Assembly: GCA_026545225.1 (NCBI GenBank)
Contig: CM048850.1
Coordinates: 9,701,501-9,765,500, forward strand
Direction: 5' to 3'
Source: Cornus controversa
Lineage: Eukaryota; Streptophyta; Magnoliopsida; Cornales; Cornaceae
DNA: 64,000 bases
Every line of letters begins with the position of its first letter. Position 1 is the first letter of the stretch. Shown piece after piece: positions 35,001-47,000 of this stretch. The notes under the pieces are model-generated. The model was given only the letters and a program-made list of their open reading frames with translations. It was not told the DNA's origin and did not search any database. The position numbers were made by a program, and so were the translations under genes.

Positions 35001-38000
35001 GGAGTTGTTGACATCTACTCTCCAGCTTAAGGGAGAGTGTTGTGAATAGAATACAGCTATAGTCAGTCAACTATTCCTTCATTAGGGTTATATCAATTAT
35101 TCCTTAATTAGGGACAGAATCATTGCTTTCCATATACACTGTTTTCCATATATTGTTGCTTTCCTTCTTTTTGTTCTTTAGATCATTATAAATTCAAATT
35201 GTAGTCACTCTTTGAATATATAATAAAACAGTCTATTTCTCTCCTCTCTCTCTAAGATTTCTCTCTCAACTTAGCCTATATTCTTGAGAAACCAAAAACT
35301 ATCGAGTCATCCTAAGTAATCCTAGTGATATCTCGCCCTAGGTGGAAAATTCTTATGGTAATCTGCCTCCGAGAACAAGTGTATTGTACCGAATTCCAAA
35401 TCTACTTAGCAGTGTTCATGATCATATAGCCAACGGCTATGTTTAGCTGCATTGAATTGACTAGCCAAGACATAACCATGACGTTATCTACAAACCACTG
35501 TGGATATGCCTTATCTCACTACGTTATCTACAACCACTGTGGATATGCCTTGTCTCACTGGGCTAGCTCTTTCTCAGAACCAGTAAAATAACCAATCTTG
35601 CCTTTGCCACCAATGAACATCCTGGCAGACAGTGCCTAAATTAAATAGTTAGAACCATCTAACTTCACTTTGGTAATCTAAAGTCGTAGATTATCTAATG
35701 AGTTGGTTGGAAAAATGGCACCACCACCAACAAAACTTGAGCCATGGGAATTAACAGTGAAGTTGCCATACTCTGTCACATAACAATAAACTCCAAACCA
35801 CCACAAATCTTGTCAGCTAGTCAAAGTGTCTTCTCAAACCATAAACAATCAACAATGTCTGTTCATACCATTTCCGAAAAGTCCAAATATAGACATTCTA
35901 AGAGCGGTGCCCACAAACATACAGCCGAACAACCCCTTTCCCAATAACCAGATATAGTATGTAGACTTACTGTAACTTATCCTAGCCCTTCTAGGTGTTG
36001 GAGGCCAACTATACAAACTTACCCAACCCTAGAAGAGTGAAAAACAAAAATCTTGTAAAACTTAGAAATACCTAATTTTGATCCAAGAACAGCAAGCAAC
36101 TCACAGGACCATCTGCAAGTTGTTGGGATTGTGTGCCTTTCAAAGCCAATTCTCAATTGTAATTAACATTATTTTTTCGATAAGTAATGTATTATAAACA
36201 ACACTCAATAAAGGAGCGCATCCCAAGAACAAAAGGGCCAAATAGGGCGTCTAGACACTCAAAAGTATCTACAAAATCCACTATATCCCCTATAGATATA
36301 CAATTTCTCCCCCGAAGCCAAAAAATTAAAGTGTGAAGAATTGAGAACTTAAGCACACTAATAGAAGTTTCCTCTCCCTCAGTGGATCTCCTATTCCTTT
36401 CCCTCCACAGAGACCACCAAAGGCATAAAGGCACAACTCTCCACGCATCTCGGACCTGAGAATCCGCAGGACACCCTCTCCAAATAGGGCTGTAAATGAA
36501 TTGAGCATTCACGAACGTGCTAGGGCTCAGCTCAACAAGAGCTCCATTCGCGTTCATTTATTTGATAAACGAACCAAGCCCAAACCATATTTTCAAGCTC
36601 ATTTCGTAAACGAGCCAAGCTTAAACACCTCCCTACTCGGCTCGTTTGTCCGTGAACAAACTCGCTTAAAGGCCCATTTTGGGCTCGTGAAAATGTGATA
36701 TATATATTATGAAAGAAATATATTCAGCCCACATACATAAAACCCCAAAGCTTTTAATCTCTGAAGCACACATGAAGCCCAACCCAACCCAATTAATTTG
36801 GTCCCTCTAAAAACAAAACCAATTAAGTAAAGCTCATAATGACCAAAGCCCATCTAATATATATACATGTATCCATGTAACCCAAATCAGTTGTGTTTCT
36901 AGTTTGTGCCTTTTAATGTTTTACACGATGAGACCCTAGCCACTAGAGACACACCCTCACATGCTCCGGCCACCGATCGCCAACCATTATTTCCGTTCAT
37001 GTTTCTCTCTCTCTCTCTCTTTATAACTATCTCTCTAAAAAAATCTCAAGGTAACTTGTTTCTTTCATTCAATCTGATTATGGGACTTCTTTCAAATTTT
37101 GTGGAGTGTAAATCAATTTGTTCTTATTTGCAACTCTCAATGGCGTCGCCATTGACGTGTTTCATCGATTATCTACTCCAGTAAGTTGATTTATACCTAG
37201 ATTTATCATTTCTTTGTTTCTATTTCTCTCATCTCTCTCAAAATTTTATCCCTTTGTTACTGCTCAAAAGGCTTCAACCAATTTTACACGAGTTCGAGCT
37301 TTGTCAAAACAGAGACTATAGAGACCAGGACTAATTTTCACCGATTTCCTTTTTTATCATTTATTGTCTTAAAATGATTCTAAATGATTGTACATGTGTT
37401 ATATATATGAAATGCATGTGTGGGGATTAGTTTTGAGGTCCGGGGATGTTTTCGAGCCAATTGACTCATTTTGAGATTTTCAGATCGACACAGCTCGGGA
37501 ACCGGATATTTTTCAGGAATATTTTTGGTTTTAGACCAATTGGAATGTTAAAAGAAGAGTGGAATTGATTTCGAAGCCGTAGCCGCTTTCGGAATCGAAA
37601 ACGGAGGTCAGGAGGGTACATTAAGTGGCGTAAGGGCATTTTAGTTATTTCGCGCCCCAAGATATTATAAATATCTGTATGGTTGGAATCCCAGCCATTT
37701 GTGAAGCTAGAACAGCCGACCAAAGCTCTCTCCCTCTCCTTTTCATCTCTTCTCTCTTCATTTTGAAGGCCCTAAGCTTGGATTTGGAAGGTGCCGGTGA
37801 AGGACAACTTGTTCTACGCAGCAAGGGCAACGTTTTGAACCAAACAAAGTATGATTTTGGTGAAGTTGAAGCTTGAGGAATTATAGGTTTTTGCTAAAAA
37901 CGCTTGCAAACTTGAGGTAGGGGTGTCTTCTCCTTTCATTGATTCCATAGGTTTTGGAGGTGATTTTGGTGGTTTAGCATGCTAGGGTGACTTAGGAAGG

Positions 38001-41000
38001 TTGAATATGTTAACTTACTAGCTTTTCTTCTTGTTTCAGCATGCTAAGATTGATTCTCATATGTGTTATATGATGAAAGTGTGTATAAGTGTTGATTGGG
38101 GATGCATAGATTCATTAATGTCACTTTTGAGCCATGACATAGCATGTATGCATTTTAAGTGCCAAGCGTTTGAGAAAATGCATCAAAGGAAGAAATTCTG
38201 TAAAAATGTTCTTGGTGGTGCCTTATGTATGGATATGTATATTGAGCACATGTTAGCATGGTTGTGTGATATGGTGTATAATGTGAAGTATGCATGATGA
38301 ACTTATTAGTTGTAAAGTTATGTGGCTAAATGCAAATTTATAGAATTGCTAAATGTTTTATGAATCGGAGTTGTCCATATGTGCATGATCTTCGAAGTGT
38401 GGCCAATCATGTCACAAAAGTAGAGAATCACCCACTCAGAATGACATTCAAAGTTGACCAATCATACCTAGGCTAATTCCTAAGAATTGGAGTTTGTCCA
38501 CATACTCATATGACACTCGGAGTTGGCCAATCATACTTGAGTTATCGGAGTTTGACCAATAGCACATGACACTTGAAGTGTGGTCAATCATGTGTGTTTT
38601 CGAAGTTTGACTAACTATTGTCATTGTTTGAATGCTTATATGTTTTTCATTGATAAGCATGATAAAATGTTGATATGCATAAATTGCATTGGAAAAGGTG
38701 GGTATGAGCATTGAGTATGACATGTAGCTATAGGGACGCTATGTTGCATTTCATGTAAACCAATGCACTTCGATGGATGTTACGATACATCTTCGATAGA
38801 TCGTGGCCTTACAATCAATTAGGATCAATCAATCAATCGTAACCCGTGTTGAAATAATGAATTTGTGTATGTGTAACCAAGTGTGGGGCCCATTGGAGTG
38901 TGTTGTCATTGAATTATGCATGTATAACTATATGCATATGATAATGCTTCCGCGTTAATGAAATTGATGGATTGTTCATGGTTTAATGGATGGGTTCACT
39001 CGGGGATTCCGATGGCTCGAATTCTAGGGCATGACATAGAAGAGCCAAGCTCGGACGTTATTTTGTGGGCTCGCCTCGAGCTCGAGCAGAGCTCAAACAT
39101 CCTTGTTACCTGACTGAGCCGAACTCGAACACACCACTACTAGGCTTTACTTCGTTAGGCTCATTTGCAACCCTATCTCCAAACCTCAAGAGCACTCCTC
39201 GTCGAGGAAGGCACAACTTACTGGACCCTGAAGATGCCACGGAACAAATCCCAACAATCTCAAGCCACCAGACAATGAAGAAGAATGTGATCAACCGACT
39301 CCTCAACCTTCTTGCACATATGGCACCGGTTCACAAGAATGTGTCCCCTCCTCAAGTTGTCAATCGTAAGAATTCGGCCCAACTCCATAGTCTAAGCAAA
39401 GAAAGCCACCTTTAAGGGTGTCTTCGCATGCCAAACCGCCTTCTATGGAAAAGAAGATCCTGAGGCATCCACAAGAACCCTATAAAAGGAGCGAACGACA
39501 AACCTCGTCAAACCTCCCCTGAGAGGAAGGCATCCAGACTCGGGAATCAGTCCCTTCACCACCCACCTCTTGGCAATACTACAGCTCCAAAACCCAACAG
39601 CATCCTCCAACTCCCAGTCCTGGAAGTGCCACGAAAAGCGCACATCCCATGTCATCCTCCCCTATCAAGCTGATAGGTCGACCACCACGGCATGTCTGTC
39701 TAGAGCAATCCTAAAGATTATAGGGAACAAGCCTGCCAGCGATCTATCACCACACCAGAAGTGCTCCCAAAAGCGAATGCCCCTACCATTTGACATTTAT
39801 TTTAAATAAATCAGATTTAGTAAAGCATTAAATAAATGTATATTAATAAATCTAATTTATTTAATCCTTTACATACATATATGGTGAAAATATTGGAGTT
39901 GAAGTGCAGTTATTTTCATATAGTGGAGTAGAAAATAATTAACGGACTTATTAAATGGGTCAAGAGTTGACAAGCCATTGGGAGCAGATTTGTAGGCCCA
40001 TTCAAGCTGGTGTGTTGGGAGTGAGGAGATTAGACTTGTTCAACAAAGCTTTATTGGGCGAGTGGTTGTGGAGATTCAAGGTGGAGAGGCACAGGCTCTG
40101 GAAGAGAGTCATCTCCTCTAAGTATGGTGAGTCCAGAGGTGGGTGGTGCTCTGCCTTTGAGATCCCTAACTGGGGTTGGCTTCTGGAGGTTCATTCCGAA
40201 GGGTTGGGATGAATTCTCCAAGCATATCCGTTTCAGGGTGAGGGATGGGAGCCTAGTGAGCTTTAGGATAGTCCTTGGTGCGGAGAGAGGCCGCTTAGGA
40301 AAGCCTTTCCAAGACTGGCTAGGATTGCGATTGCCAGGTTGGCATTGGTAGTTCACTGCTATCATCTTAATGGCGGAAGATTGTCGTGGGGTGTCCAGTA
40401 TGAGAGGCTCTTGCATGATTGGGAGGTGGAGGAGATGGTTGAATTCCTGGCCTTGCTTTATATCCAAATGATTTCTAGCAAGGGGACGAATGAGTGGGTT
40501 TGGGCGAGAGCGAGTCATGGGAGATTTGAGGTCCGCTCATTCAATTGCCTCCTATTGCATGCCCGAGTGTTCTTTCCTTGGAAAGGTATCTGGCATTCGG
40601 AAGCCCCCTTGACGGTGGCCTTTTTTCCCTTGTACTGCTCTTAAGCGGATTTTGACCATTAACAATCTGAGAAGGCATCGTCAAATAATCGTCAACTGGT
40701 GTTGCATGTGCAAGAGGGCTAAGGAGTCTATTGATCATCTCCTTCTTCATTGTCCTAGAGCCAGGGATGGCTGGGATTTGCTTTATGCCATCTTTGGGAT
40801 GGAGTGGGTTATGCTTGAGTCCACATTGAGCTGGATCAACGTCGGGGAGGTTGTCGTGTGCCACCCCAAGTTAGAGAGGTGTGGAGGACAACCCCCCCCC
40901 CCCCCACCCCTCCCTTACGAGATCCTTTTATAGGGTGGAGTCTCCTTGGGGGGATTCACAGTCCTTAGCTCTTTATTCTTTTGGGTTCAGTGTTCTAGTT

Positions 41001-44000
41001 GTAAATCAATGGAGATTCTTTTGTGGATAGCCTGATTCTATAGTTTTGGTGCAGTTGTTCTGGGCCGCGTCCCCATTTGGGGCATCGTTCAATGATCTTT
41101 TACTTGGAGAGAGAGAGAGGGGGCACCCTAGGTTGGGTGGCCCAACCCTCTCCTCTATAAATACACGTGTTATGGTATTCTATTGCAAAAAAAAAAAAAA
41201 ACCCTCTCTCTCTCTCTCTCTTAGTACCTAGTTTCTACACTGCTCTTTTGGAGACCAATGTTTCATAGCTTGTGGAATTCATCAAGGTCATAGGAGTGAA
41301 GATTTGGGGGTGTTTAAAAGCCATTAAAATCAAAATATAACTTGAAGAAAAGAAGTGTTCTTGCATTGACAATCAAGAGTTCGTCCTAAAGATGTAATCT
41401 TCTTCTTATAGTGATTCGCAAAAACAGGTGGGAACAAATTTTTTTGTTTATGCTATTAAAACCATTTTTCCAACACAAGCAGCGTCACAGGGTGTTACAA
41501 ACAATGTACGGTGGCTGTCACACAAACCGCAAGGGCGCTCGTGCAGACCACGAGACTTGGGTGGCCTTGCGTTTGTCGCAAAAAGGACTTGGATGTCCCT
41601 CGCATAAGCCGCAAGGCTGCTGGAGGTTGTGGCAAGGTGCTAGCTCTAGAGGTATATATATATATATATATTAAAAGAGCACATGTTAAATATTACTCGA
41701 AAGAAAACCAAAAAAATCACTACAAATTCTATGCGTAAATAAAGTCAAATCCCATTATTCTAGGCTAACTAACATGGTAAGGCAAATCTCATGATTCTAG
41801 GCTAGCATATCTCGGCTAACAACCAACACCCCACCAGTGTCGTCGACCTCCACCCTGGTCCCCTCAACCATCGATAGGCCATGTCGTTGACCCTTTCCCT
41901 CTCTACTAGTCTCGGCATACTCCGTTTCTTCTCCCTGAAGCCCCGTAAAAATCAGAGAAGAAGTGGGACATGGGCAAGGTTTACATGGGTCAATACGTGC
42001 CTTTACAGAAGGCCTGATGTCACCACTTGCCTGCGTCCCATCTTCTTCCCCGAACAGTATCAAAGAGGATCCACTTCCCTTTTTAAACTCAGGTCTGTAT
42101 TTTTTTGTCTGTATGATTGGCCCACTCAGATATGGACTTGACCTGATCCTCATAGCTTAACCCTTCCTTGGGATATCACTACAAATCAATATTAACATCC
42201 TCATTTTGGTTACATTACTTTTTCTTTAAATTATATAGCTTCTTTAATGGCAAGATTTCAGTATTAAAAATGTTAAAAACATTCCATTTACATCAATACA
42301 AGTACATTGTTGACAAAAACTATTGAAATATTTGTTAAACTCTGCCTTTCAAATGTGGATTCAATCGTGCGTGTTTTGCAGACAAGTTATATAGTGCCTA
42401 AATATGTTCCTAGCTAATATTGTATTTTTTAAATAAATAAAAAATTTGAATTTTATAAACATACAGTAATCATACCACAACCAAGAAAACCTGATCCAAT
42501 TATATATGCCCCTGATTTAAATTGGACGTCCTTGGGCATCAATTCTCCAAGGAGTGCAAAAGAAAGAAGCAACTTAAAAAATTATCAGAACAAAACGAGT
42601 GTATCATGAAAGAGAATGCTGATTCATAATTTTCTGCTAGATGCAGGTACTTATGAACTATAATTTGATAATGATTTAGAAGAAGTTCCACATTTATTAT
42701 TTGGAGATAGACAACTTACCAGATCTTGTTGCTCTAATATATTTTTGAAACTCTGTTTCTGGAGGCTTTTTGTATGACATCTTTTCACAAATTTCATGGT
42801 TCATGACCTGAAGTAGTGAAGTAGGTAAGAAGGCATTTTTTATTGCAAAAGAGCACGAAAACCACAAACAAAGAAAAGGAAAGTGAAAATACTGGAGGAA
42901 GATCAGAGATGGCGTCACTGAGAACAAGAGCTTTTTCTAAATCCCGAGATTGACCTTCATCATAAGCAACAACACTACGCTGCAATATGGAAATAAGTCA
43001 GCAATGATAAATAATTAGTTACCCCCAATGTTAGTGTAATAAGAACACAGTAAGCACCTCAAACTCAGATGGAGCCCCGTATCTCAAAACCACATCATGT
43101 GTAGGAAGTGGAAACTGGGGTAATTTCTGCATACGAGAAAACAATTAGGAACAAGTTTTTTGTTTCAACCAAAACATTATACTGAGATTACTTGCCTCGT
43201 GGTAATGAGCGCCCCACAAAAAAACACGCAAACGGAATTGAGGAAGACCATAACAACCAGAAGCCATAATTCCTAGCCTTGCTTGGTAATTCATATGAAT
43301 CAAACGACTTATAGCATATCTTCCAAGAGAACCCTTAGCAAACCTCAAAATGTCAGCCACATTTTCCATTAGAACATATTTGGGCTTTAAAAAGTTAACA
43401 ATATCCATGAAGACTACAATTTGACGATTTCTTTCGTCATCCAATGGAGAATCAACATTTCTATGGCGGTTGTAACCACTTATTCCTTGACATGGAGGGC
43501 CCCCACAAATAACGTCAACATCTCCCTACAATGTTTGTTGCCAAAAGAAAGGAAAATTTTACAGAAGCTGTCATTGTAAAAGCAAGAATATATTAATAAG
43601 ATAAAGTTGAAAGAAAATTACATAAATATAAAATGATTCTCTCCTAATCAAGAATAAGCAAGTAGTGTCATTTGCATCCCGAATAGATCTTACCGGACGT
43701 GGCAATATTTTTTCCTTAAACCCTTTTAATACGAAATCTCGTATACGATCTTGGCATTTACTGATAAAAAGGAATTATCAATAACTACAATCATCAAAAC
43801 AAAGCAAAAACTTTAGAAAATACTGGAAATAAAATACCTTAATCCCTCAACTGGCTCCCACGTGTCCTCACTCGGACCATATCCCACCCAACGCACCTAC
43901 AAAATAAGTATTAGCAAAGATAGCAATCATTTAATCTATAAAATAAACTACATCTACATGAAGAAATTAACATTAAACATCTCAAAACATACTTAAAATT

Positions 44001-47000
44001 GAAAATATTCTAATTTTATGATAAATTTAGGGGAAACTTAAAAGGTGATTTTAACATCCACATAATTTCTGATAGAAATTGCCAAGATGGATAGAAACCT
44101 TGTTAGGTCAATAGGACAGGTTGGTAAATTTCGTACAAAATGGAGTTCATATTATTTATTTCAATTTCTTTATATTTTTCAAAAAGACAACCAAAAATCA
44201 AACAAAGACAAAGCAGCCTGTGATTGAGTGATAGATTGACCGATGCCCAAAAATGCTCGACCGAAGGAACGAGTCACAAGATGAACTACAAGCCCCTGTG
44301 ATAAACGAACCAGGACACGGACGAGAGAGGGGAATAATGTATGACAGAATTAACGCTTTGCTCAATTGTTTCCTCCTCTAATTGAGGGTGATTGAGGTTA
44401 AGTCGCCTGGCAATGCAAGCGAAAATCAAAGGACTATCAGCCTTTTGTACTCAAATCCGTACAGAGAGAATTATTTAGTGCACTAAAATCTAGTGGATGG
44501 GGTTCAATATTCATGAAAAGCGAGGATTGAAATGATCATTATTTAGCAAATTGGAGATTTCAAAATTTTAGCTATGGTATAAAGGTAAATACAACTCTTA
44601 ATTGCGCACTCACCAAAAATAGAGTTTCATATTCATCCATTCTCATCACCATACATGTTTGATCTTTACAAATAAGCTTGAACACATAAAAATTGTGAAA
44701 TTTTATACAACATAGAACCTCATTTTGAGTGTGTTTTGGATTCAAGGATGTTTTCTGATTTAGAAATCTTCTACGGAGCTTTTGAGGACTTGAGGGTATA
44801 ATTTTGTAAATTTCTTGGTGTATGCATCCAGTGTGCATGGGAGCATCCCCATGGATTCCAACGATGCTTGAAAAGTGTTATTGATATTAGGGGTGCATAC
44901 AGTTCGGTTTGTTGCGATTCTAAGATGAACCAGAACCAAACAAGTCTTAACAGTTCCAAGAATATTAGAATGAACAAAACCGTTAGAACTATTGAAACCG
45001 AATTACAGTTTTGGACTTTCTTATATATATATGATTATCCTATGTAATATGGTGTACCGTAGGTTATATCTTCTACAAATAAAATTGAACATTTATATTA
45101 TACATAAAAAGGTCATACCCAGTGCACAAGGCTCCCGCTTGAGCGGGGTCTAGGAGAGGTAGATGTCGACTAGCCTTACCCCTATTTTTGGAGAGGCTGC
45201 TTCCAAGGGTCGAACCCGAGACCTATCGCTTTTGTGCACTCCTAATTGATATTTAATAAAAATCAATACATAATATTAAATCATGATTGTATTATTGTTG
45301 AAAACTATTATTAATTTACTTTAAATCTGTAATTATGATAATAAGACGGTTACAAATTCAAACCTTATAAAAGGGGGCATCCACTATTTCTAATACAATA
45401 CATATATGTTAGATTATTTTACATATTGTGTGGGCAACTTTGACAAGATTGGTACACCATGTCTTTCTTTGGACATGCCTGAAGAAGATCATTAACGGAT
45501 ATAGGTTGTACCTTTGATTCGTACTAGTTTGTTAACACCTGCACATAGGGAGGCCATACTACTTTAGGATAGTGCCTAGCATGCCTCTCACTATCAAGGC
45601 CAATTCTTTCCTATCTATTTTACTATTGTTGTTATCTTTATATTATTCTATCAAATTTTTTCTTATTGTTGTGTTTACTGTCAATTTGATTACTTTTAGT
45701 ACTCTTATATCATTTGTAATTGTGATATGTTCTATATTATTCATGTTGAATGTTTAATTTCCAAACATGTTATATTATTAAATTATAATTTTGTATATAT
45801 GTCGTCCTAGGTAATACTATAAAGATGTTAATAAAATTGTAGTTTTATTATTATAGTGCTAACAAGAAGAAAAAGTTGGCTGATGAAATCATTAAGAGAT
45901 GCAAGATGGTTCTTCCTGATAAAATGAAGAAAAAGGAGTTTTCCCCTGTCATAGAAAAGTTGATACAAGAGCATTCTGCTTTAAATCATTAAAAAAATGA
46001 AAGAAATGAAAAAATAGAGTTTCTTTCCTTTTCTTTTTCTTTTTCTTTTTTTCAGCTCCTAGGGCAGTCTATCCATCGCGGTCTATCCATTGCTTGTTGG
46101 GAGTCCATAAGTCGGGTAATATATGTGGGAGTAACTTGAGAACCTTGCTGGGATTAGACACAAACTAACCGGATGAGGCAAGGAAAACAACGTGTGCGAT
46201 CGTGGTACAAGATGAAAAGGTTAATAAAAACTAAATTTCTACCACCAAATCATGAGCAGATAATGTATGACAAATATCAAAATTGCAGGCAAGAGAATCA
46301 TGAATATATGGAGAAAACTCTTAGTTATGATAACATAGCCACATCTGATTGTGAAAATTCTGTTTCATCAACCATATATGCTGCCAATGACTCATTGAGT
46401 GGTCTTATCGACAATGCTATTACCACTCAGCATGATGCTACAGTCAACTTTCAAGCACCCCAATACTGGGTCTACTAACGTTGTTCCTGATTGTAGGAAT
46501 AAAGGTGACAATATTACAAGTTGAGCATCCAAAATTCTGTCGTGACAAAGAATCAAAAATTCATTTCAGGTCTAGTTGATCAGAATAGAAGGAAAGATGA
46601 TGAGAGCGTCATAATAGACCTATCACCACATATATGTGAGAATAAGGTGGGTATACATAGCACTGATGAGAAGTTGTACAGTGGAGGCTCAATCCATAAA
46701 TCTAAGTGGCAAGAAAAGTCTGTCCAAGACGGTCCCACTTTGATCACAGTAGGTTACGAATTTCCCAACAAGGCAAACGTCAATAATCACTCAAACCCAT
46801 ATTTAAAGGATAAGGATGAGAACAACTTGGAAGAGCTTGAAGCTGAGAGGGATAATTTGATTTGCATTGGAAATCTAATTGAACTAGGAGAACTTGATGG
46901 TGAAGCTACTGGGCAAGACGTTCTGTTGGCAGCTGCATGCCTTCCCAATGTTCAATTGGAGTAAGATACAAACACATCTTTGCTTGAAGAAAAAGGGCAC

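Larger units (their letters stand above)
31741..35289 (+). mobile_element. Ty1/Copia retrotransposon with gag-protease deletion (Copia-E), 3549 bp
   Basis: LTRs 31741-31976 and 35038-35289. Target duplication AAGCA (31736-31740) against AACCA (35290-35294), one mismatch. The primer-binding site follows the 5' LTR and a polypurine tract (AAGGGAGAG) precedes the 3' LTR. About 100 bp after the primer-binding site the sequence jumps into pre-integrase coding, so gag and protease are gone. Pol then runs to RNase H with several frameshifts. Inserted in Copia-F gag. Confidence 0.93.
31246..35700 (-). pseudogene. Copia-type gag (Copia-F), split by the Copia-E insertion
   Basis: Minus strand. The right part (35700-35295) gives [18 protein letters not shown] and [13 protein letters not shown]-like sequence. 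The left part (31740-31284) gives SKLRAIW, then [40 protein letters not shown] and [15 protein letters not shown]. Both belong to Copia gag and join at the Copia-E target site ([16 protein letters not shown]). The downstream pol is absent because plus-strand Copia-C lies there, so the locus is rearranged. The frame 31703-31284 stays open for 139 codons. Confidence 0.82.
36172..39789 (-). mobile_element. 5'-truncated L1-type LINE (LINE-4) with a hAT element inside
   Basis: Minus strand. From 39789 it reads [20 protein letters not shown]-like sequence, [28 protein letters not shown] and the zinc-knuckle region. After the hAT (36485-39175) it ends with [15 protein letters not shown] and a T-rich tail near 36172, i.e. 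an A tail on the minus strand. Flanks TTAACATTATTT and TTGACATTTATTT are a likely 12-13-bp target duplication. 5' truncation is normal for LINEs. Confidence 0.82.
36121..41475 (+). mobile_element. Copia-type LTR (sister of 20116-24256) filled with two LINEs and a hAT element
   Basis: Starts TGTTGGGATTGTGTGCC, ends CATTTTTCCAACA, flanked by CAAGT (36116-36120) and CAAGC (41476-41480), one mismatch. Own sequence remains at 36121-36171, 39790-39976 and 41106-41475, about 0.6 kb, and matches the other LTR (GCCAATTCTCAATTG, TTACATACATATATGGTGAA, AAATGGGTCAAGAGTTGA, TAACTTGAAGAAAAGAAGTG). A TATA-like CTATAAATACACG at 41154 is followed by a CT leader at 41204-41220. It appears to be a solo LTR. Confidence 0.83.

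Noticed and set aside
43145-43444. The frame 43444-43145 as a separate 99-codon gene
   Set aside because: It is the internal part of a CMT2 exon (43525-43196) running on into the intron; the apparent start Met is internal.
45572-45757. Hydrophobic 61-codon frame as a small membrane protein
   Set aside because: AT-rich intron sequence with a T-rich strand gives such frames by chance. No conservation evidence is available.
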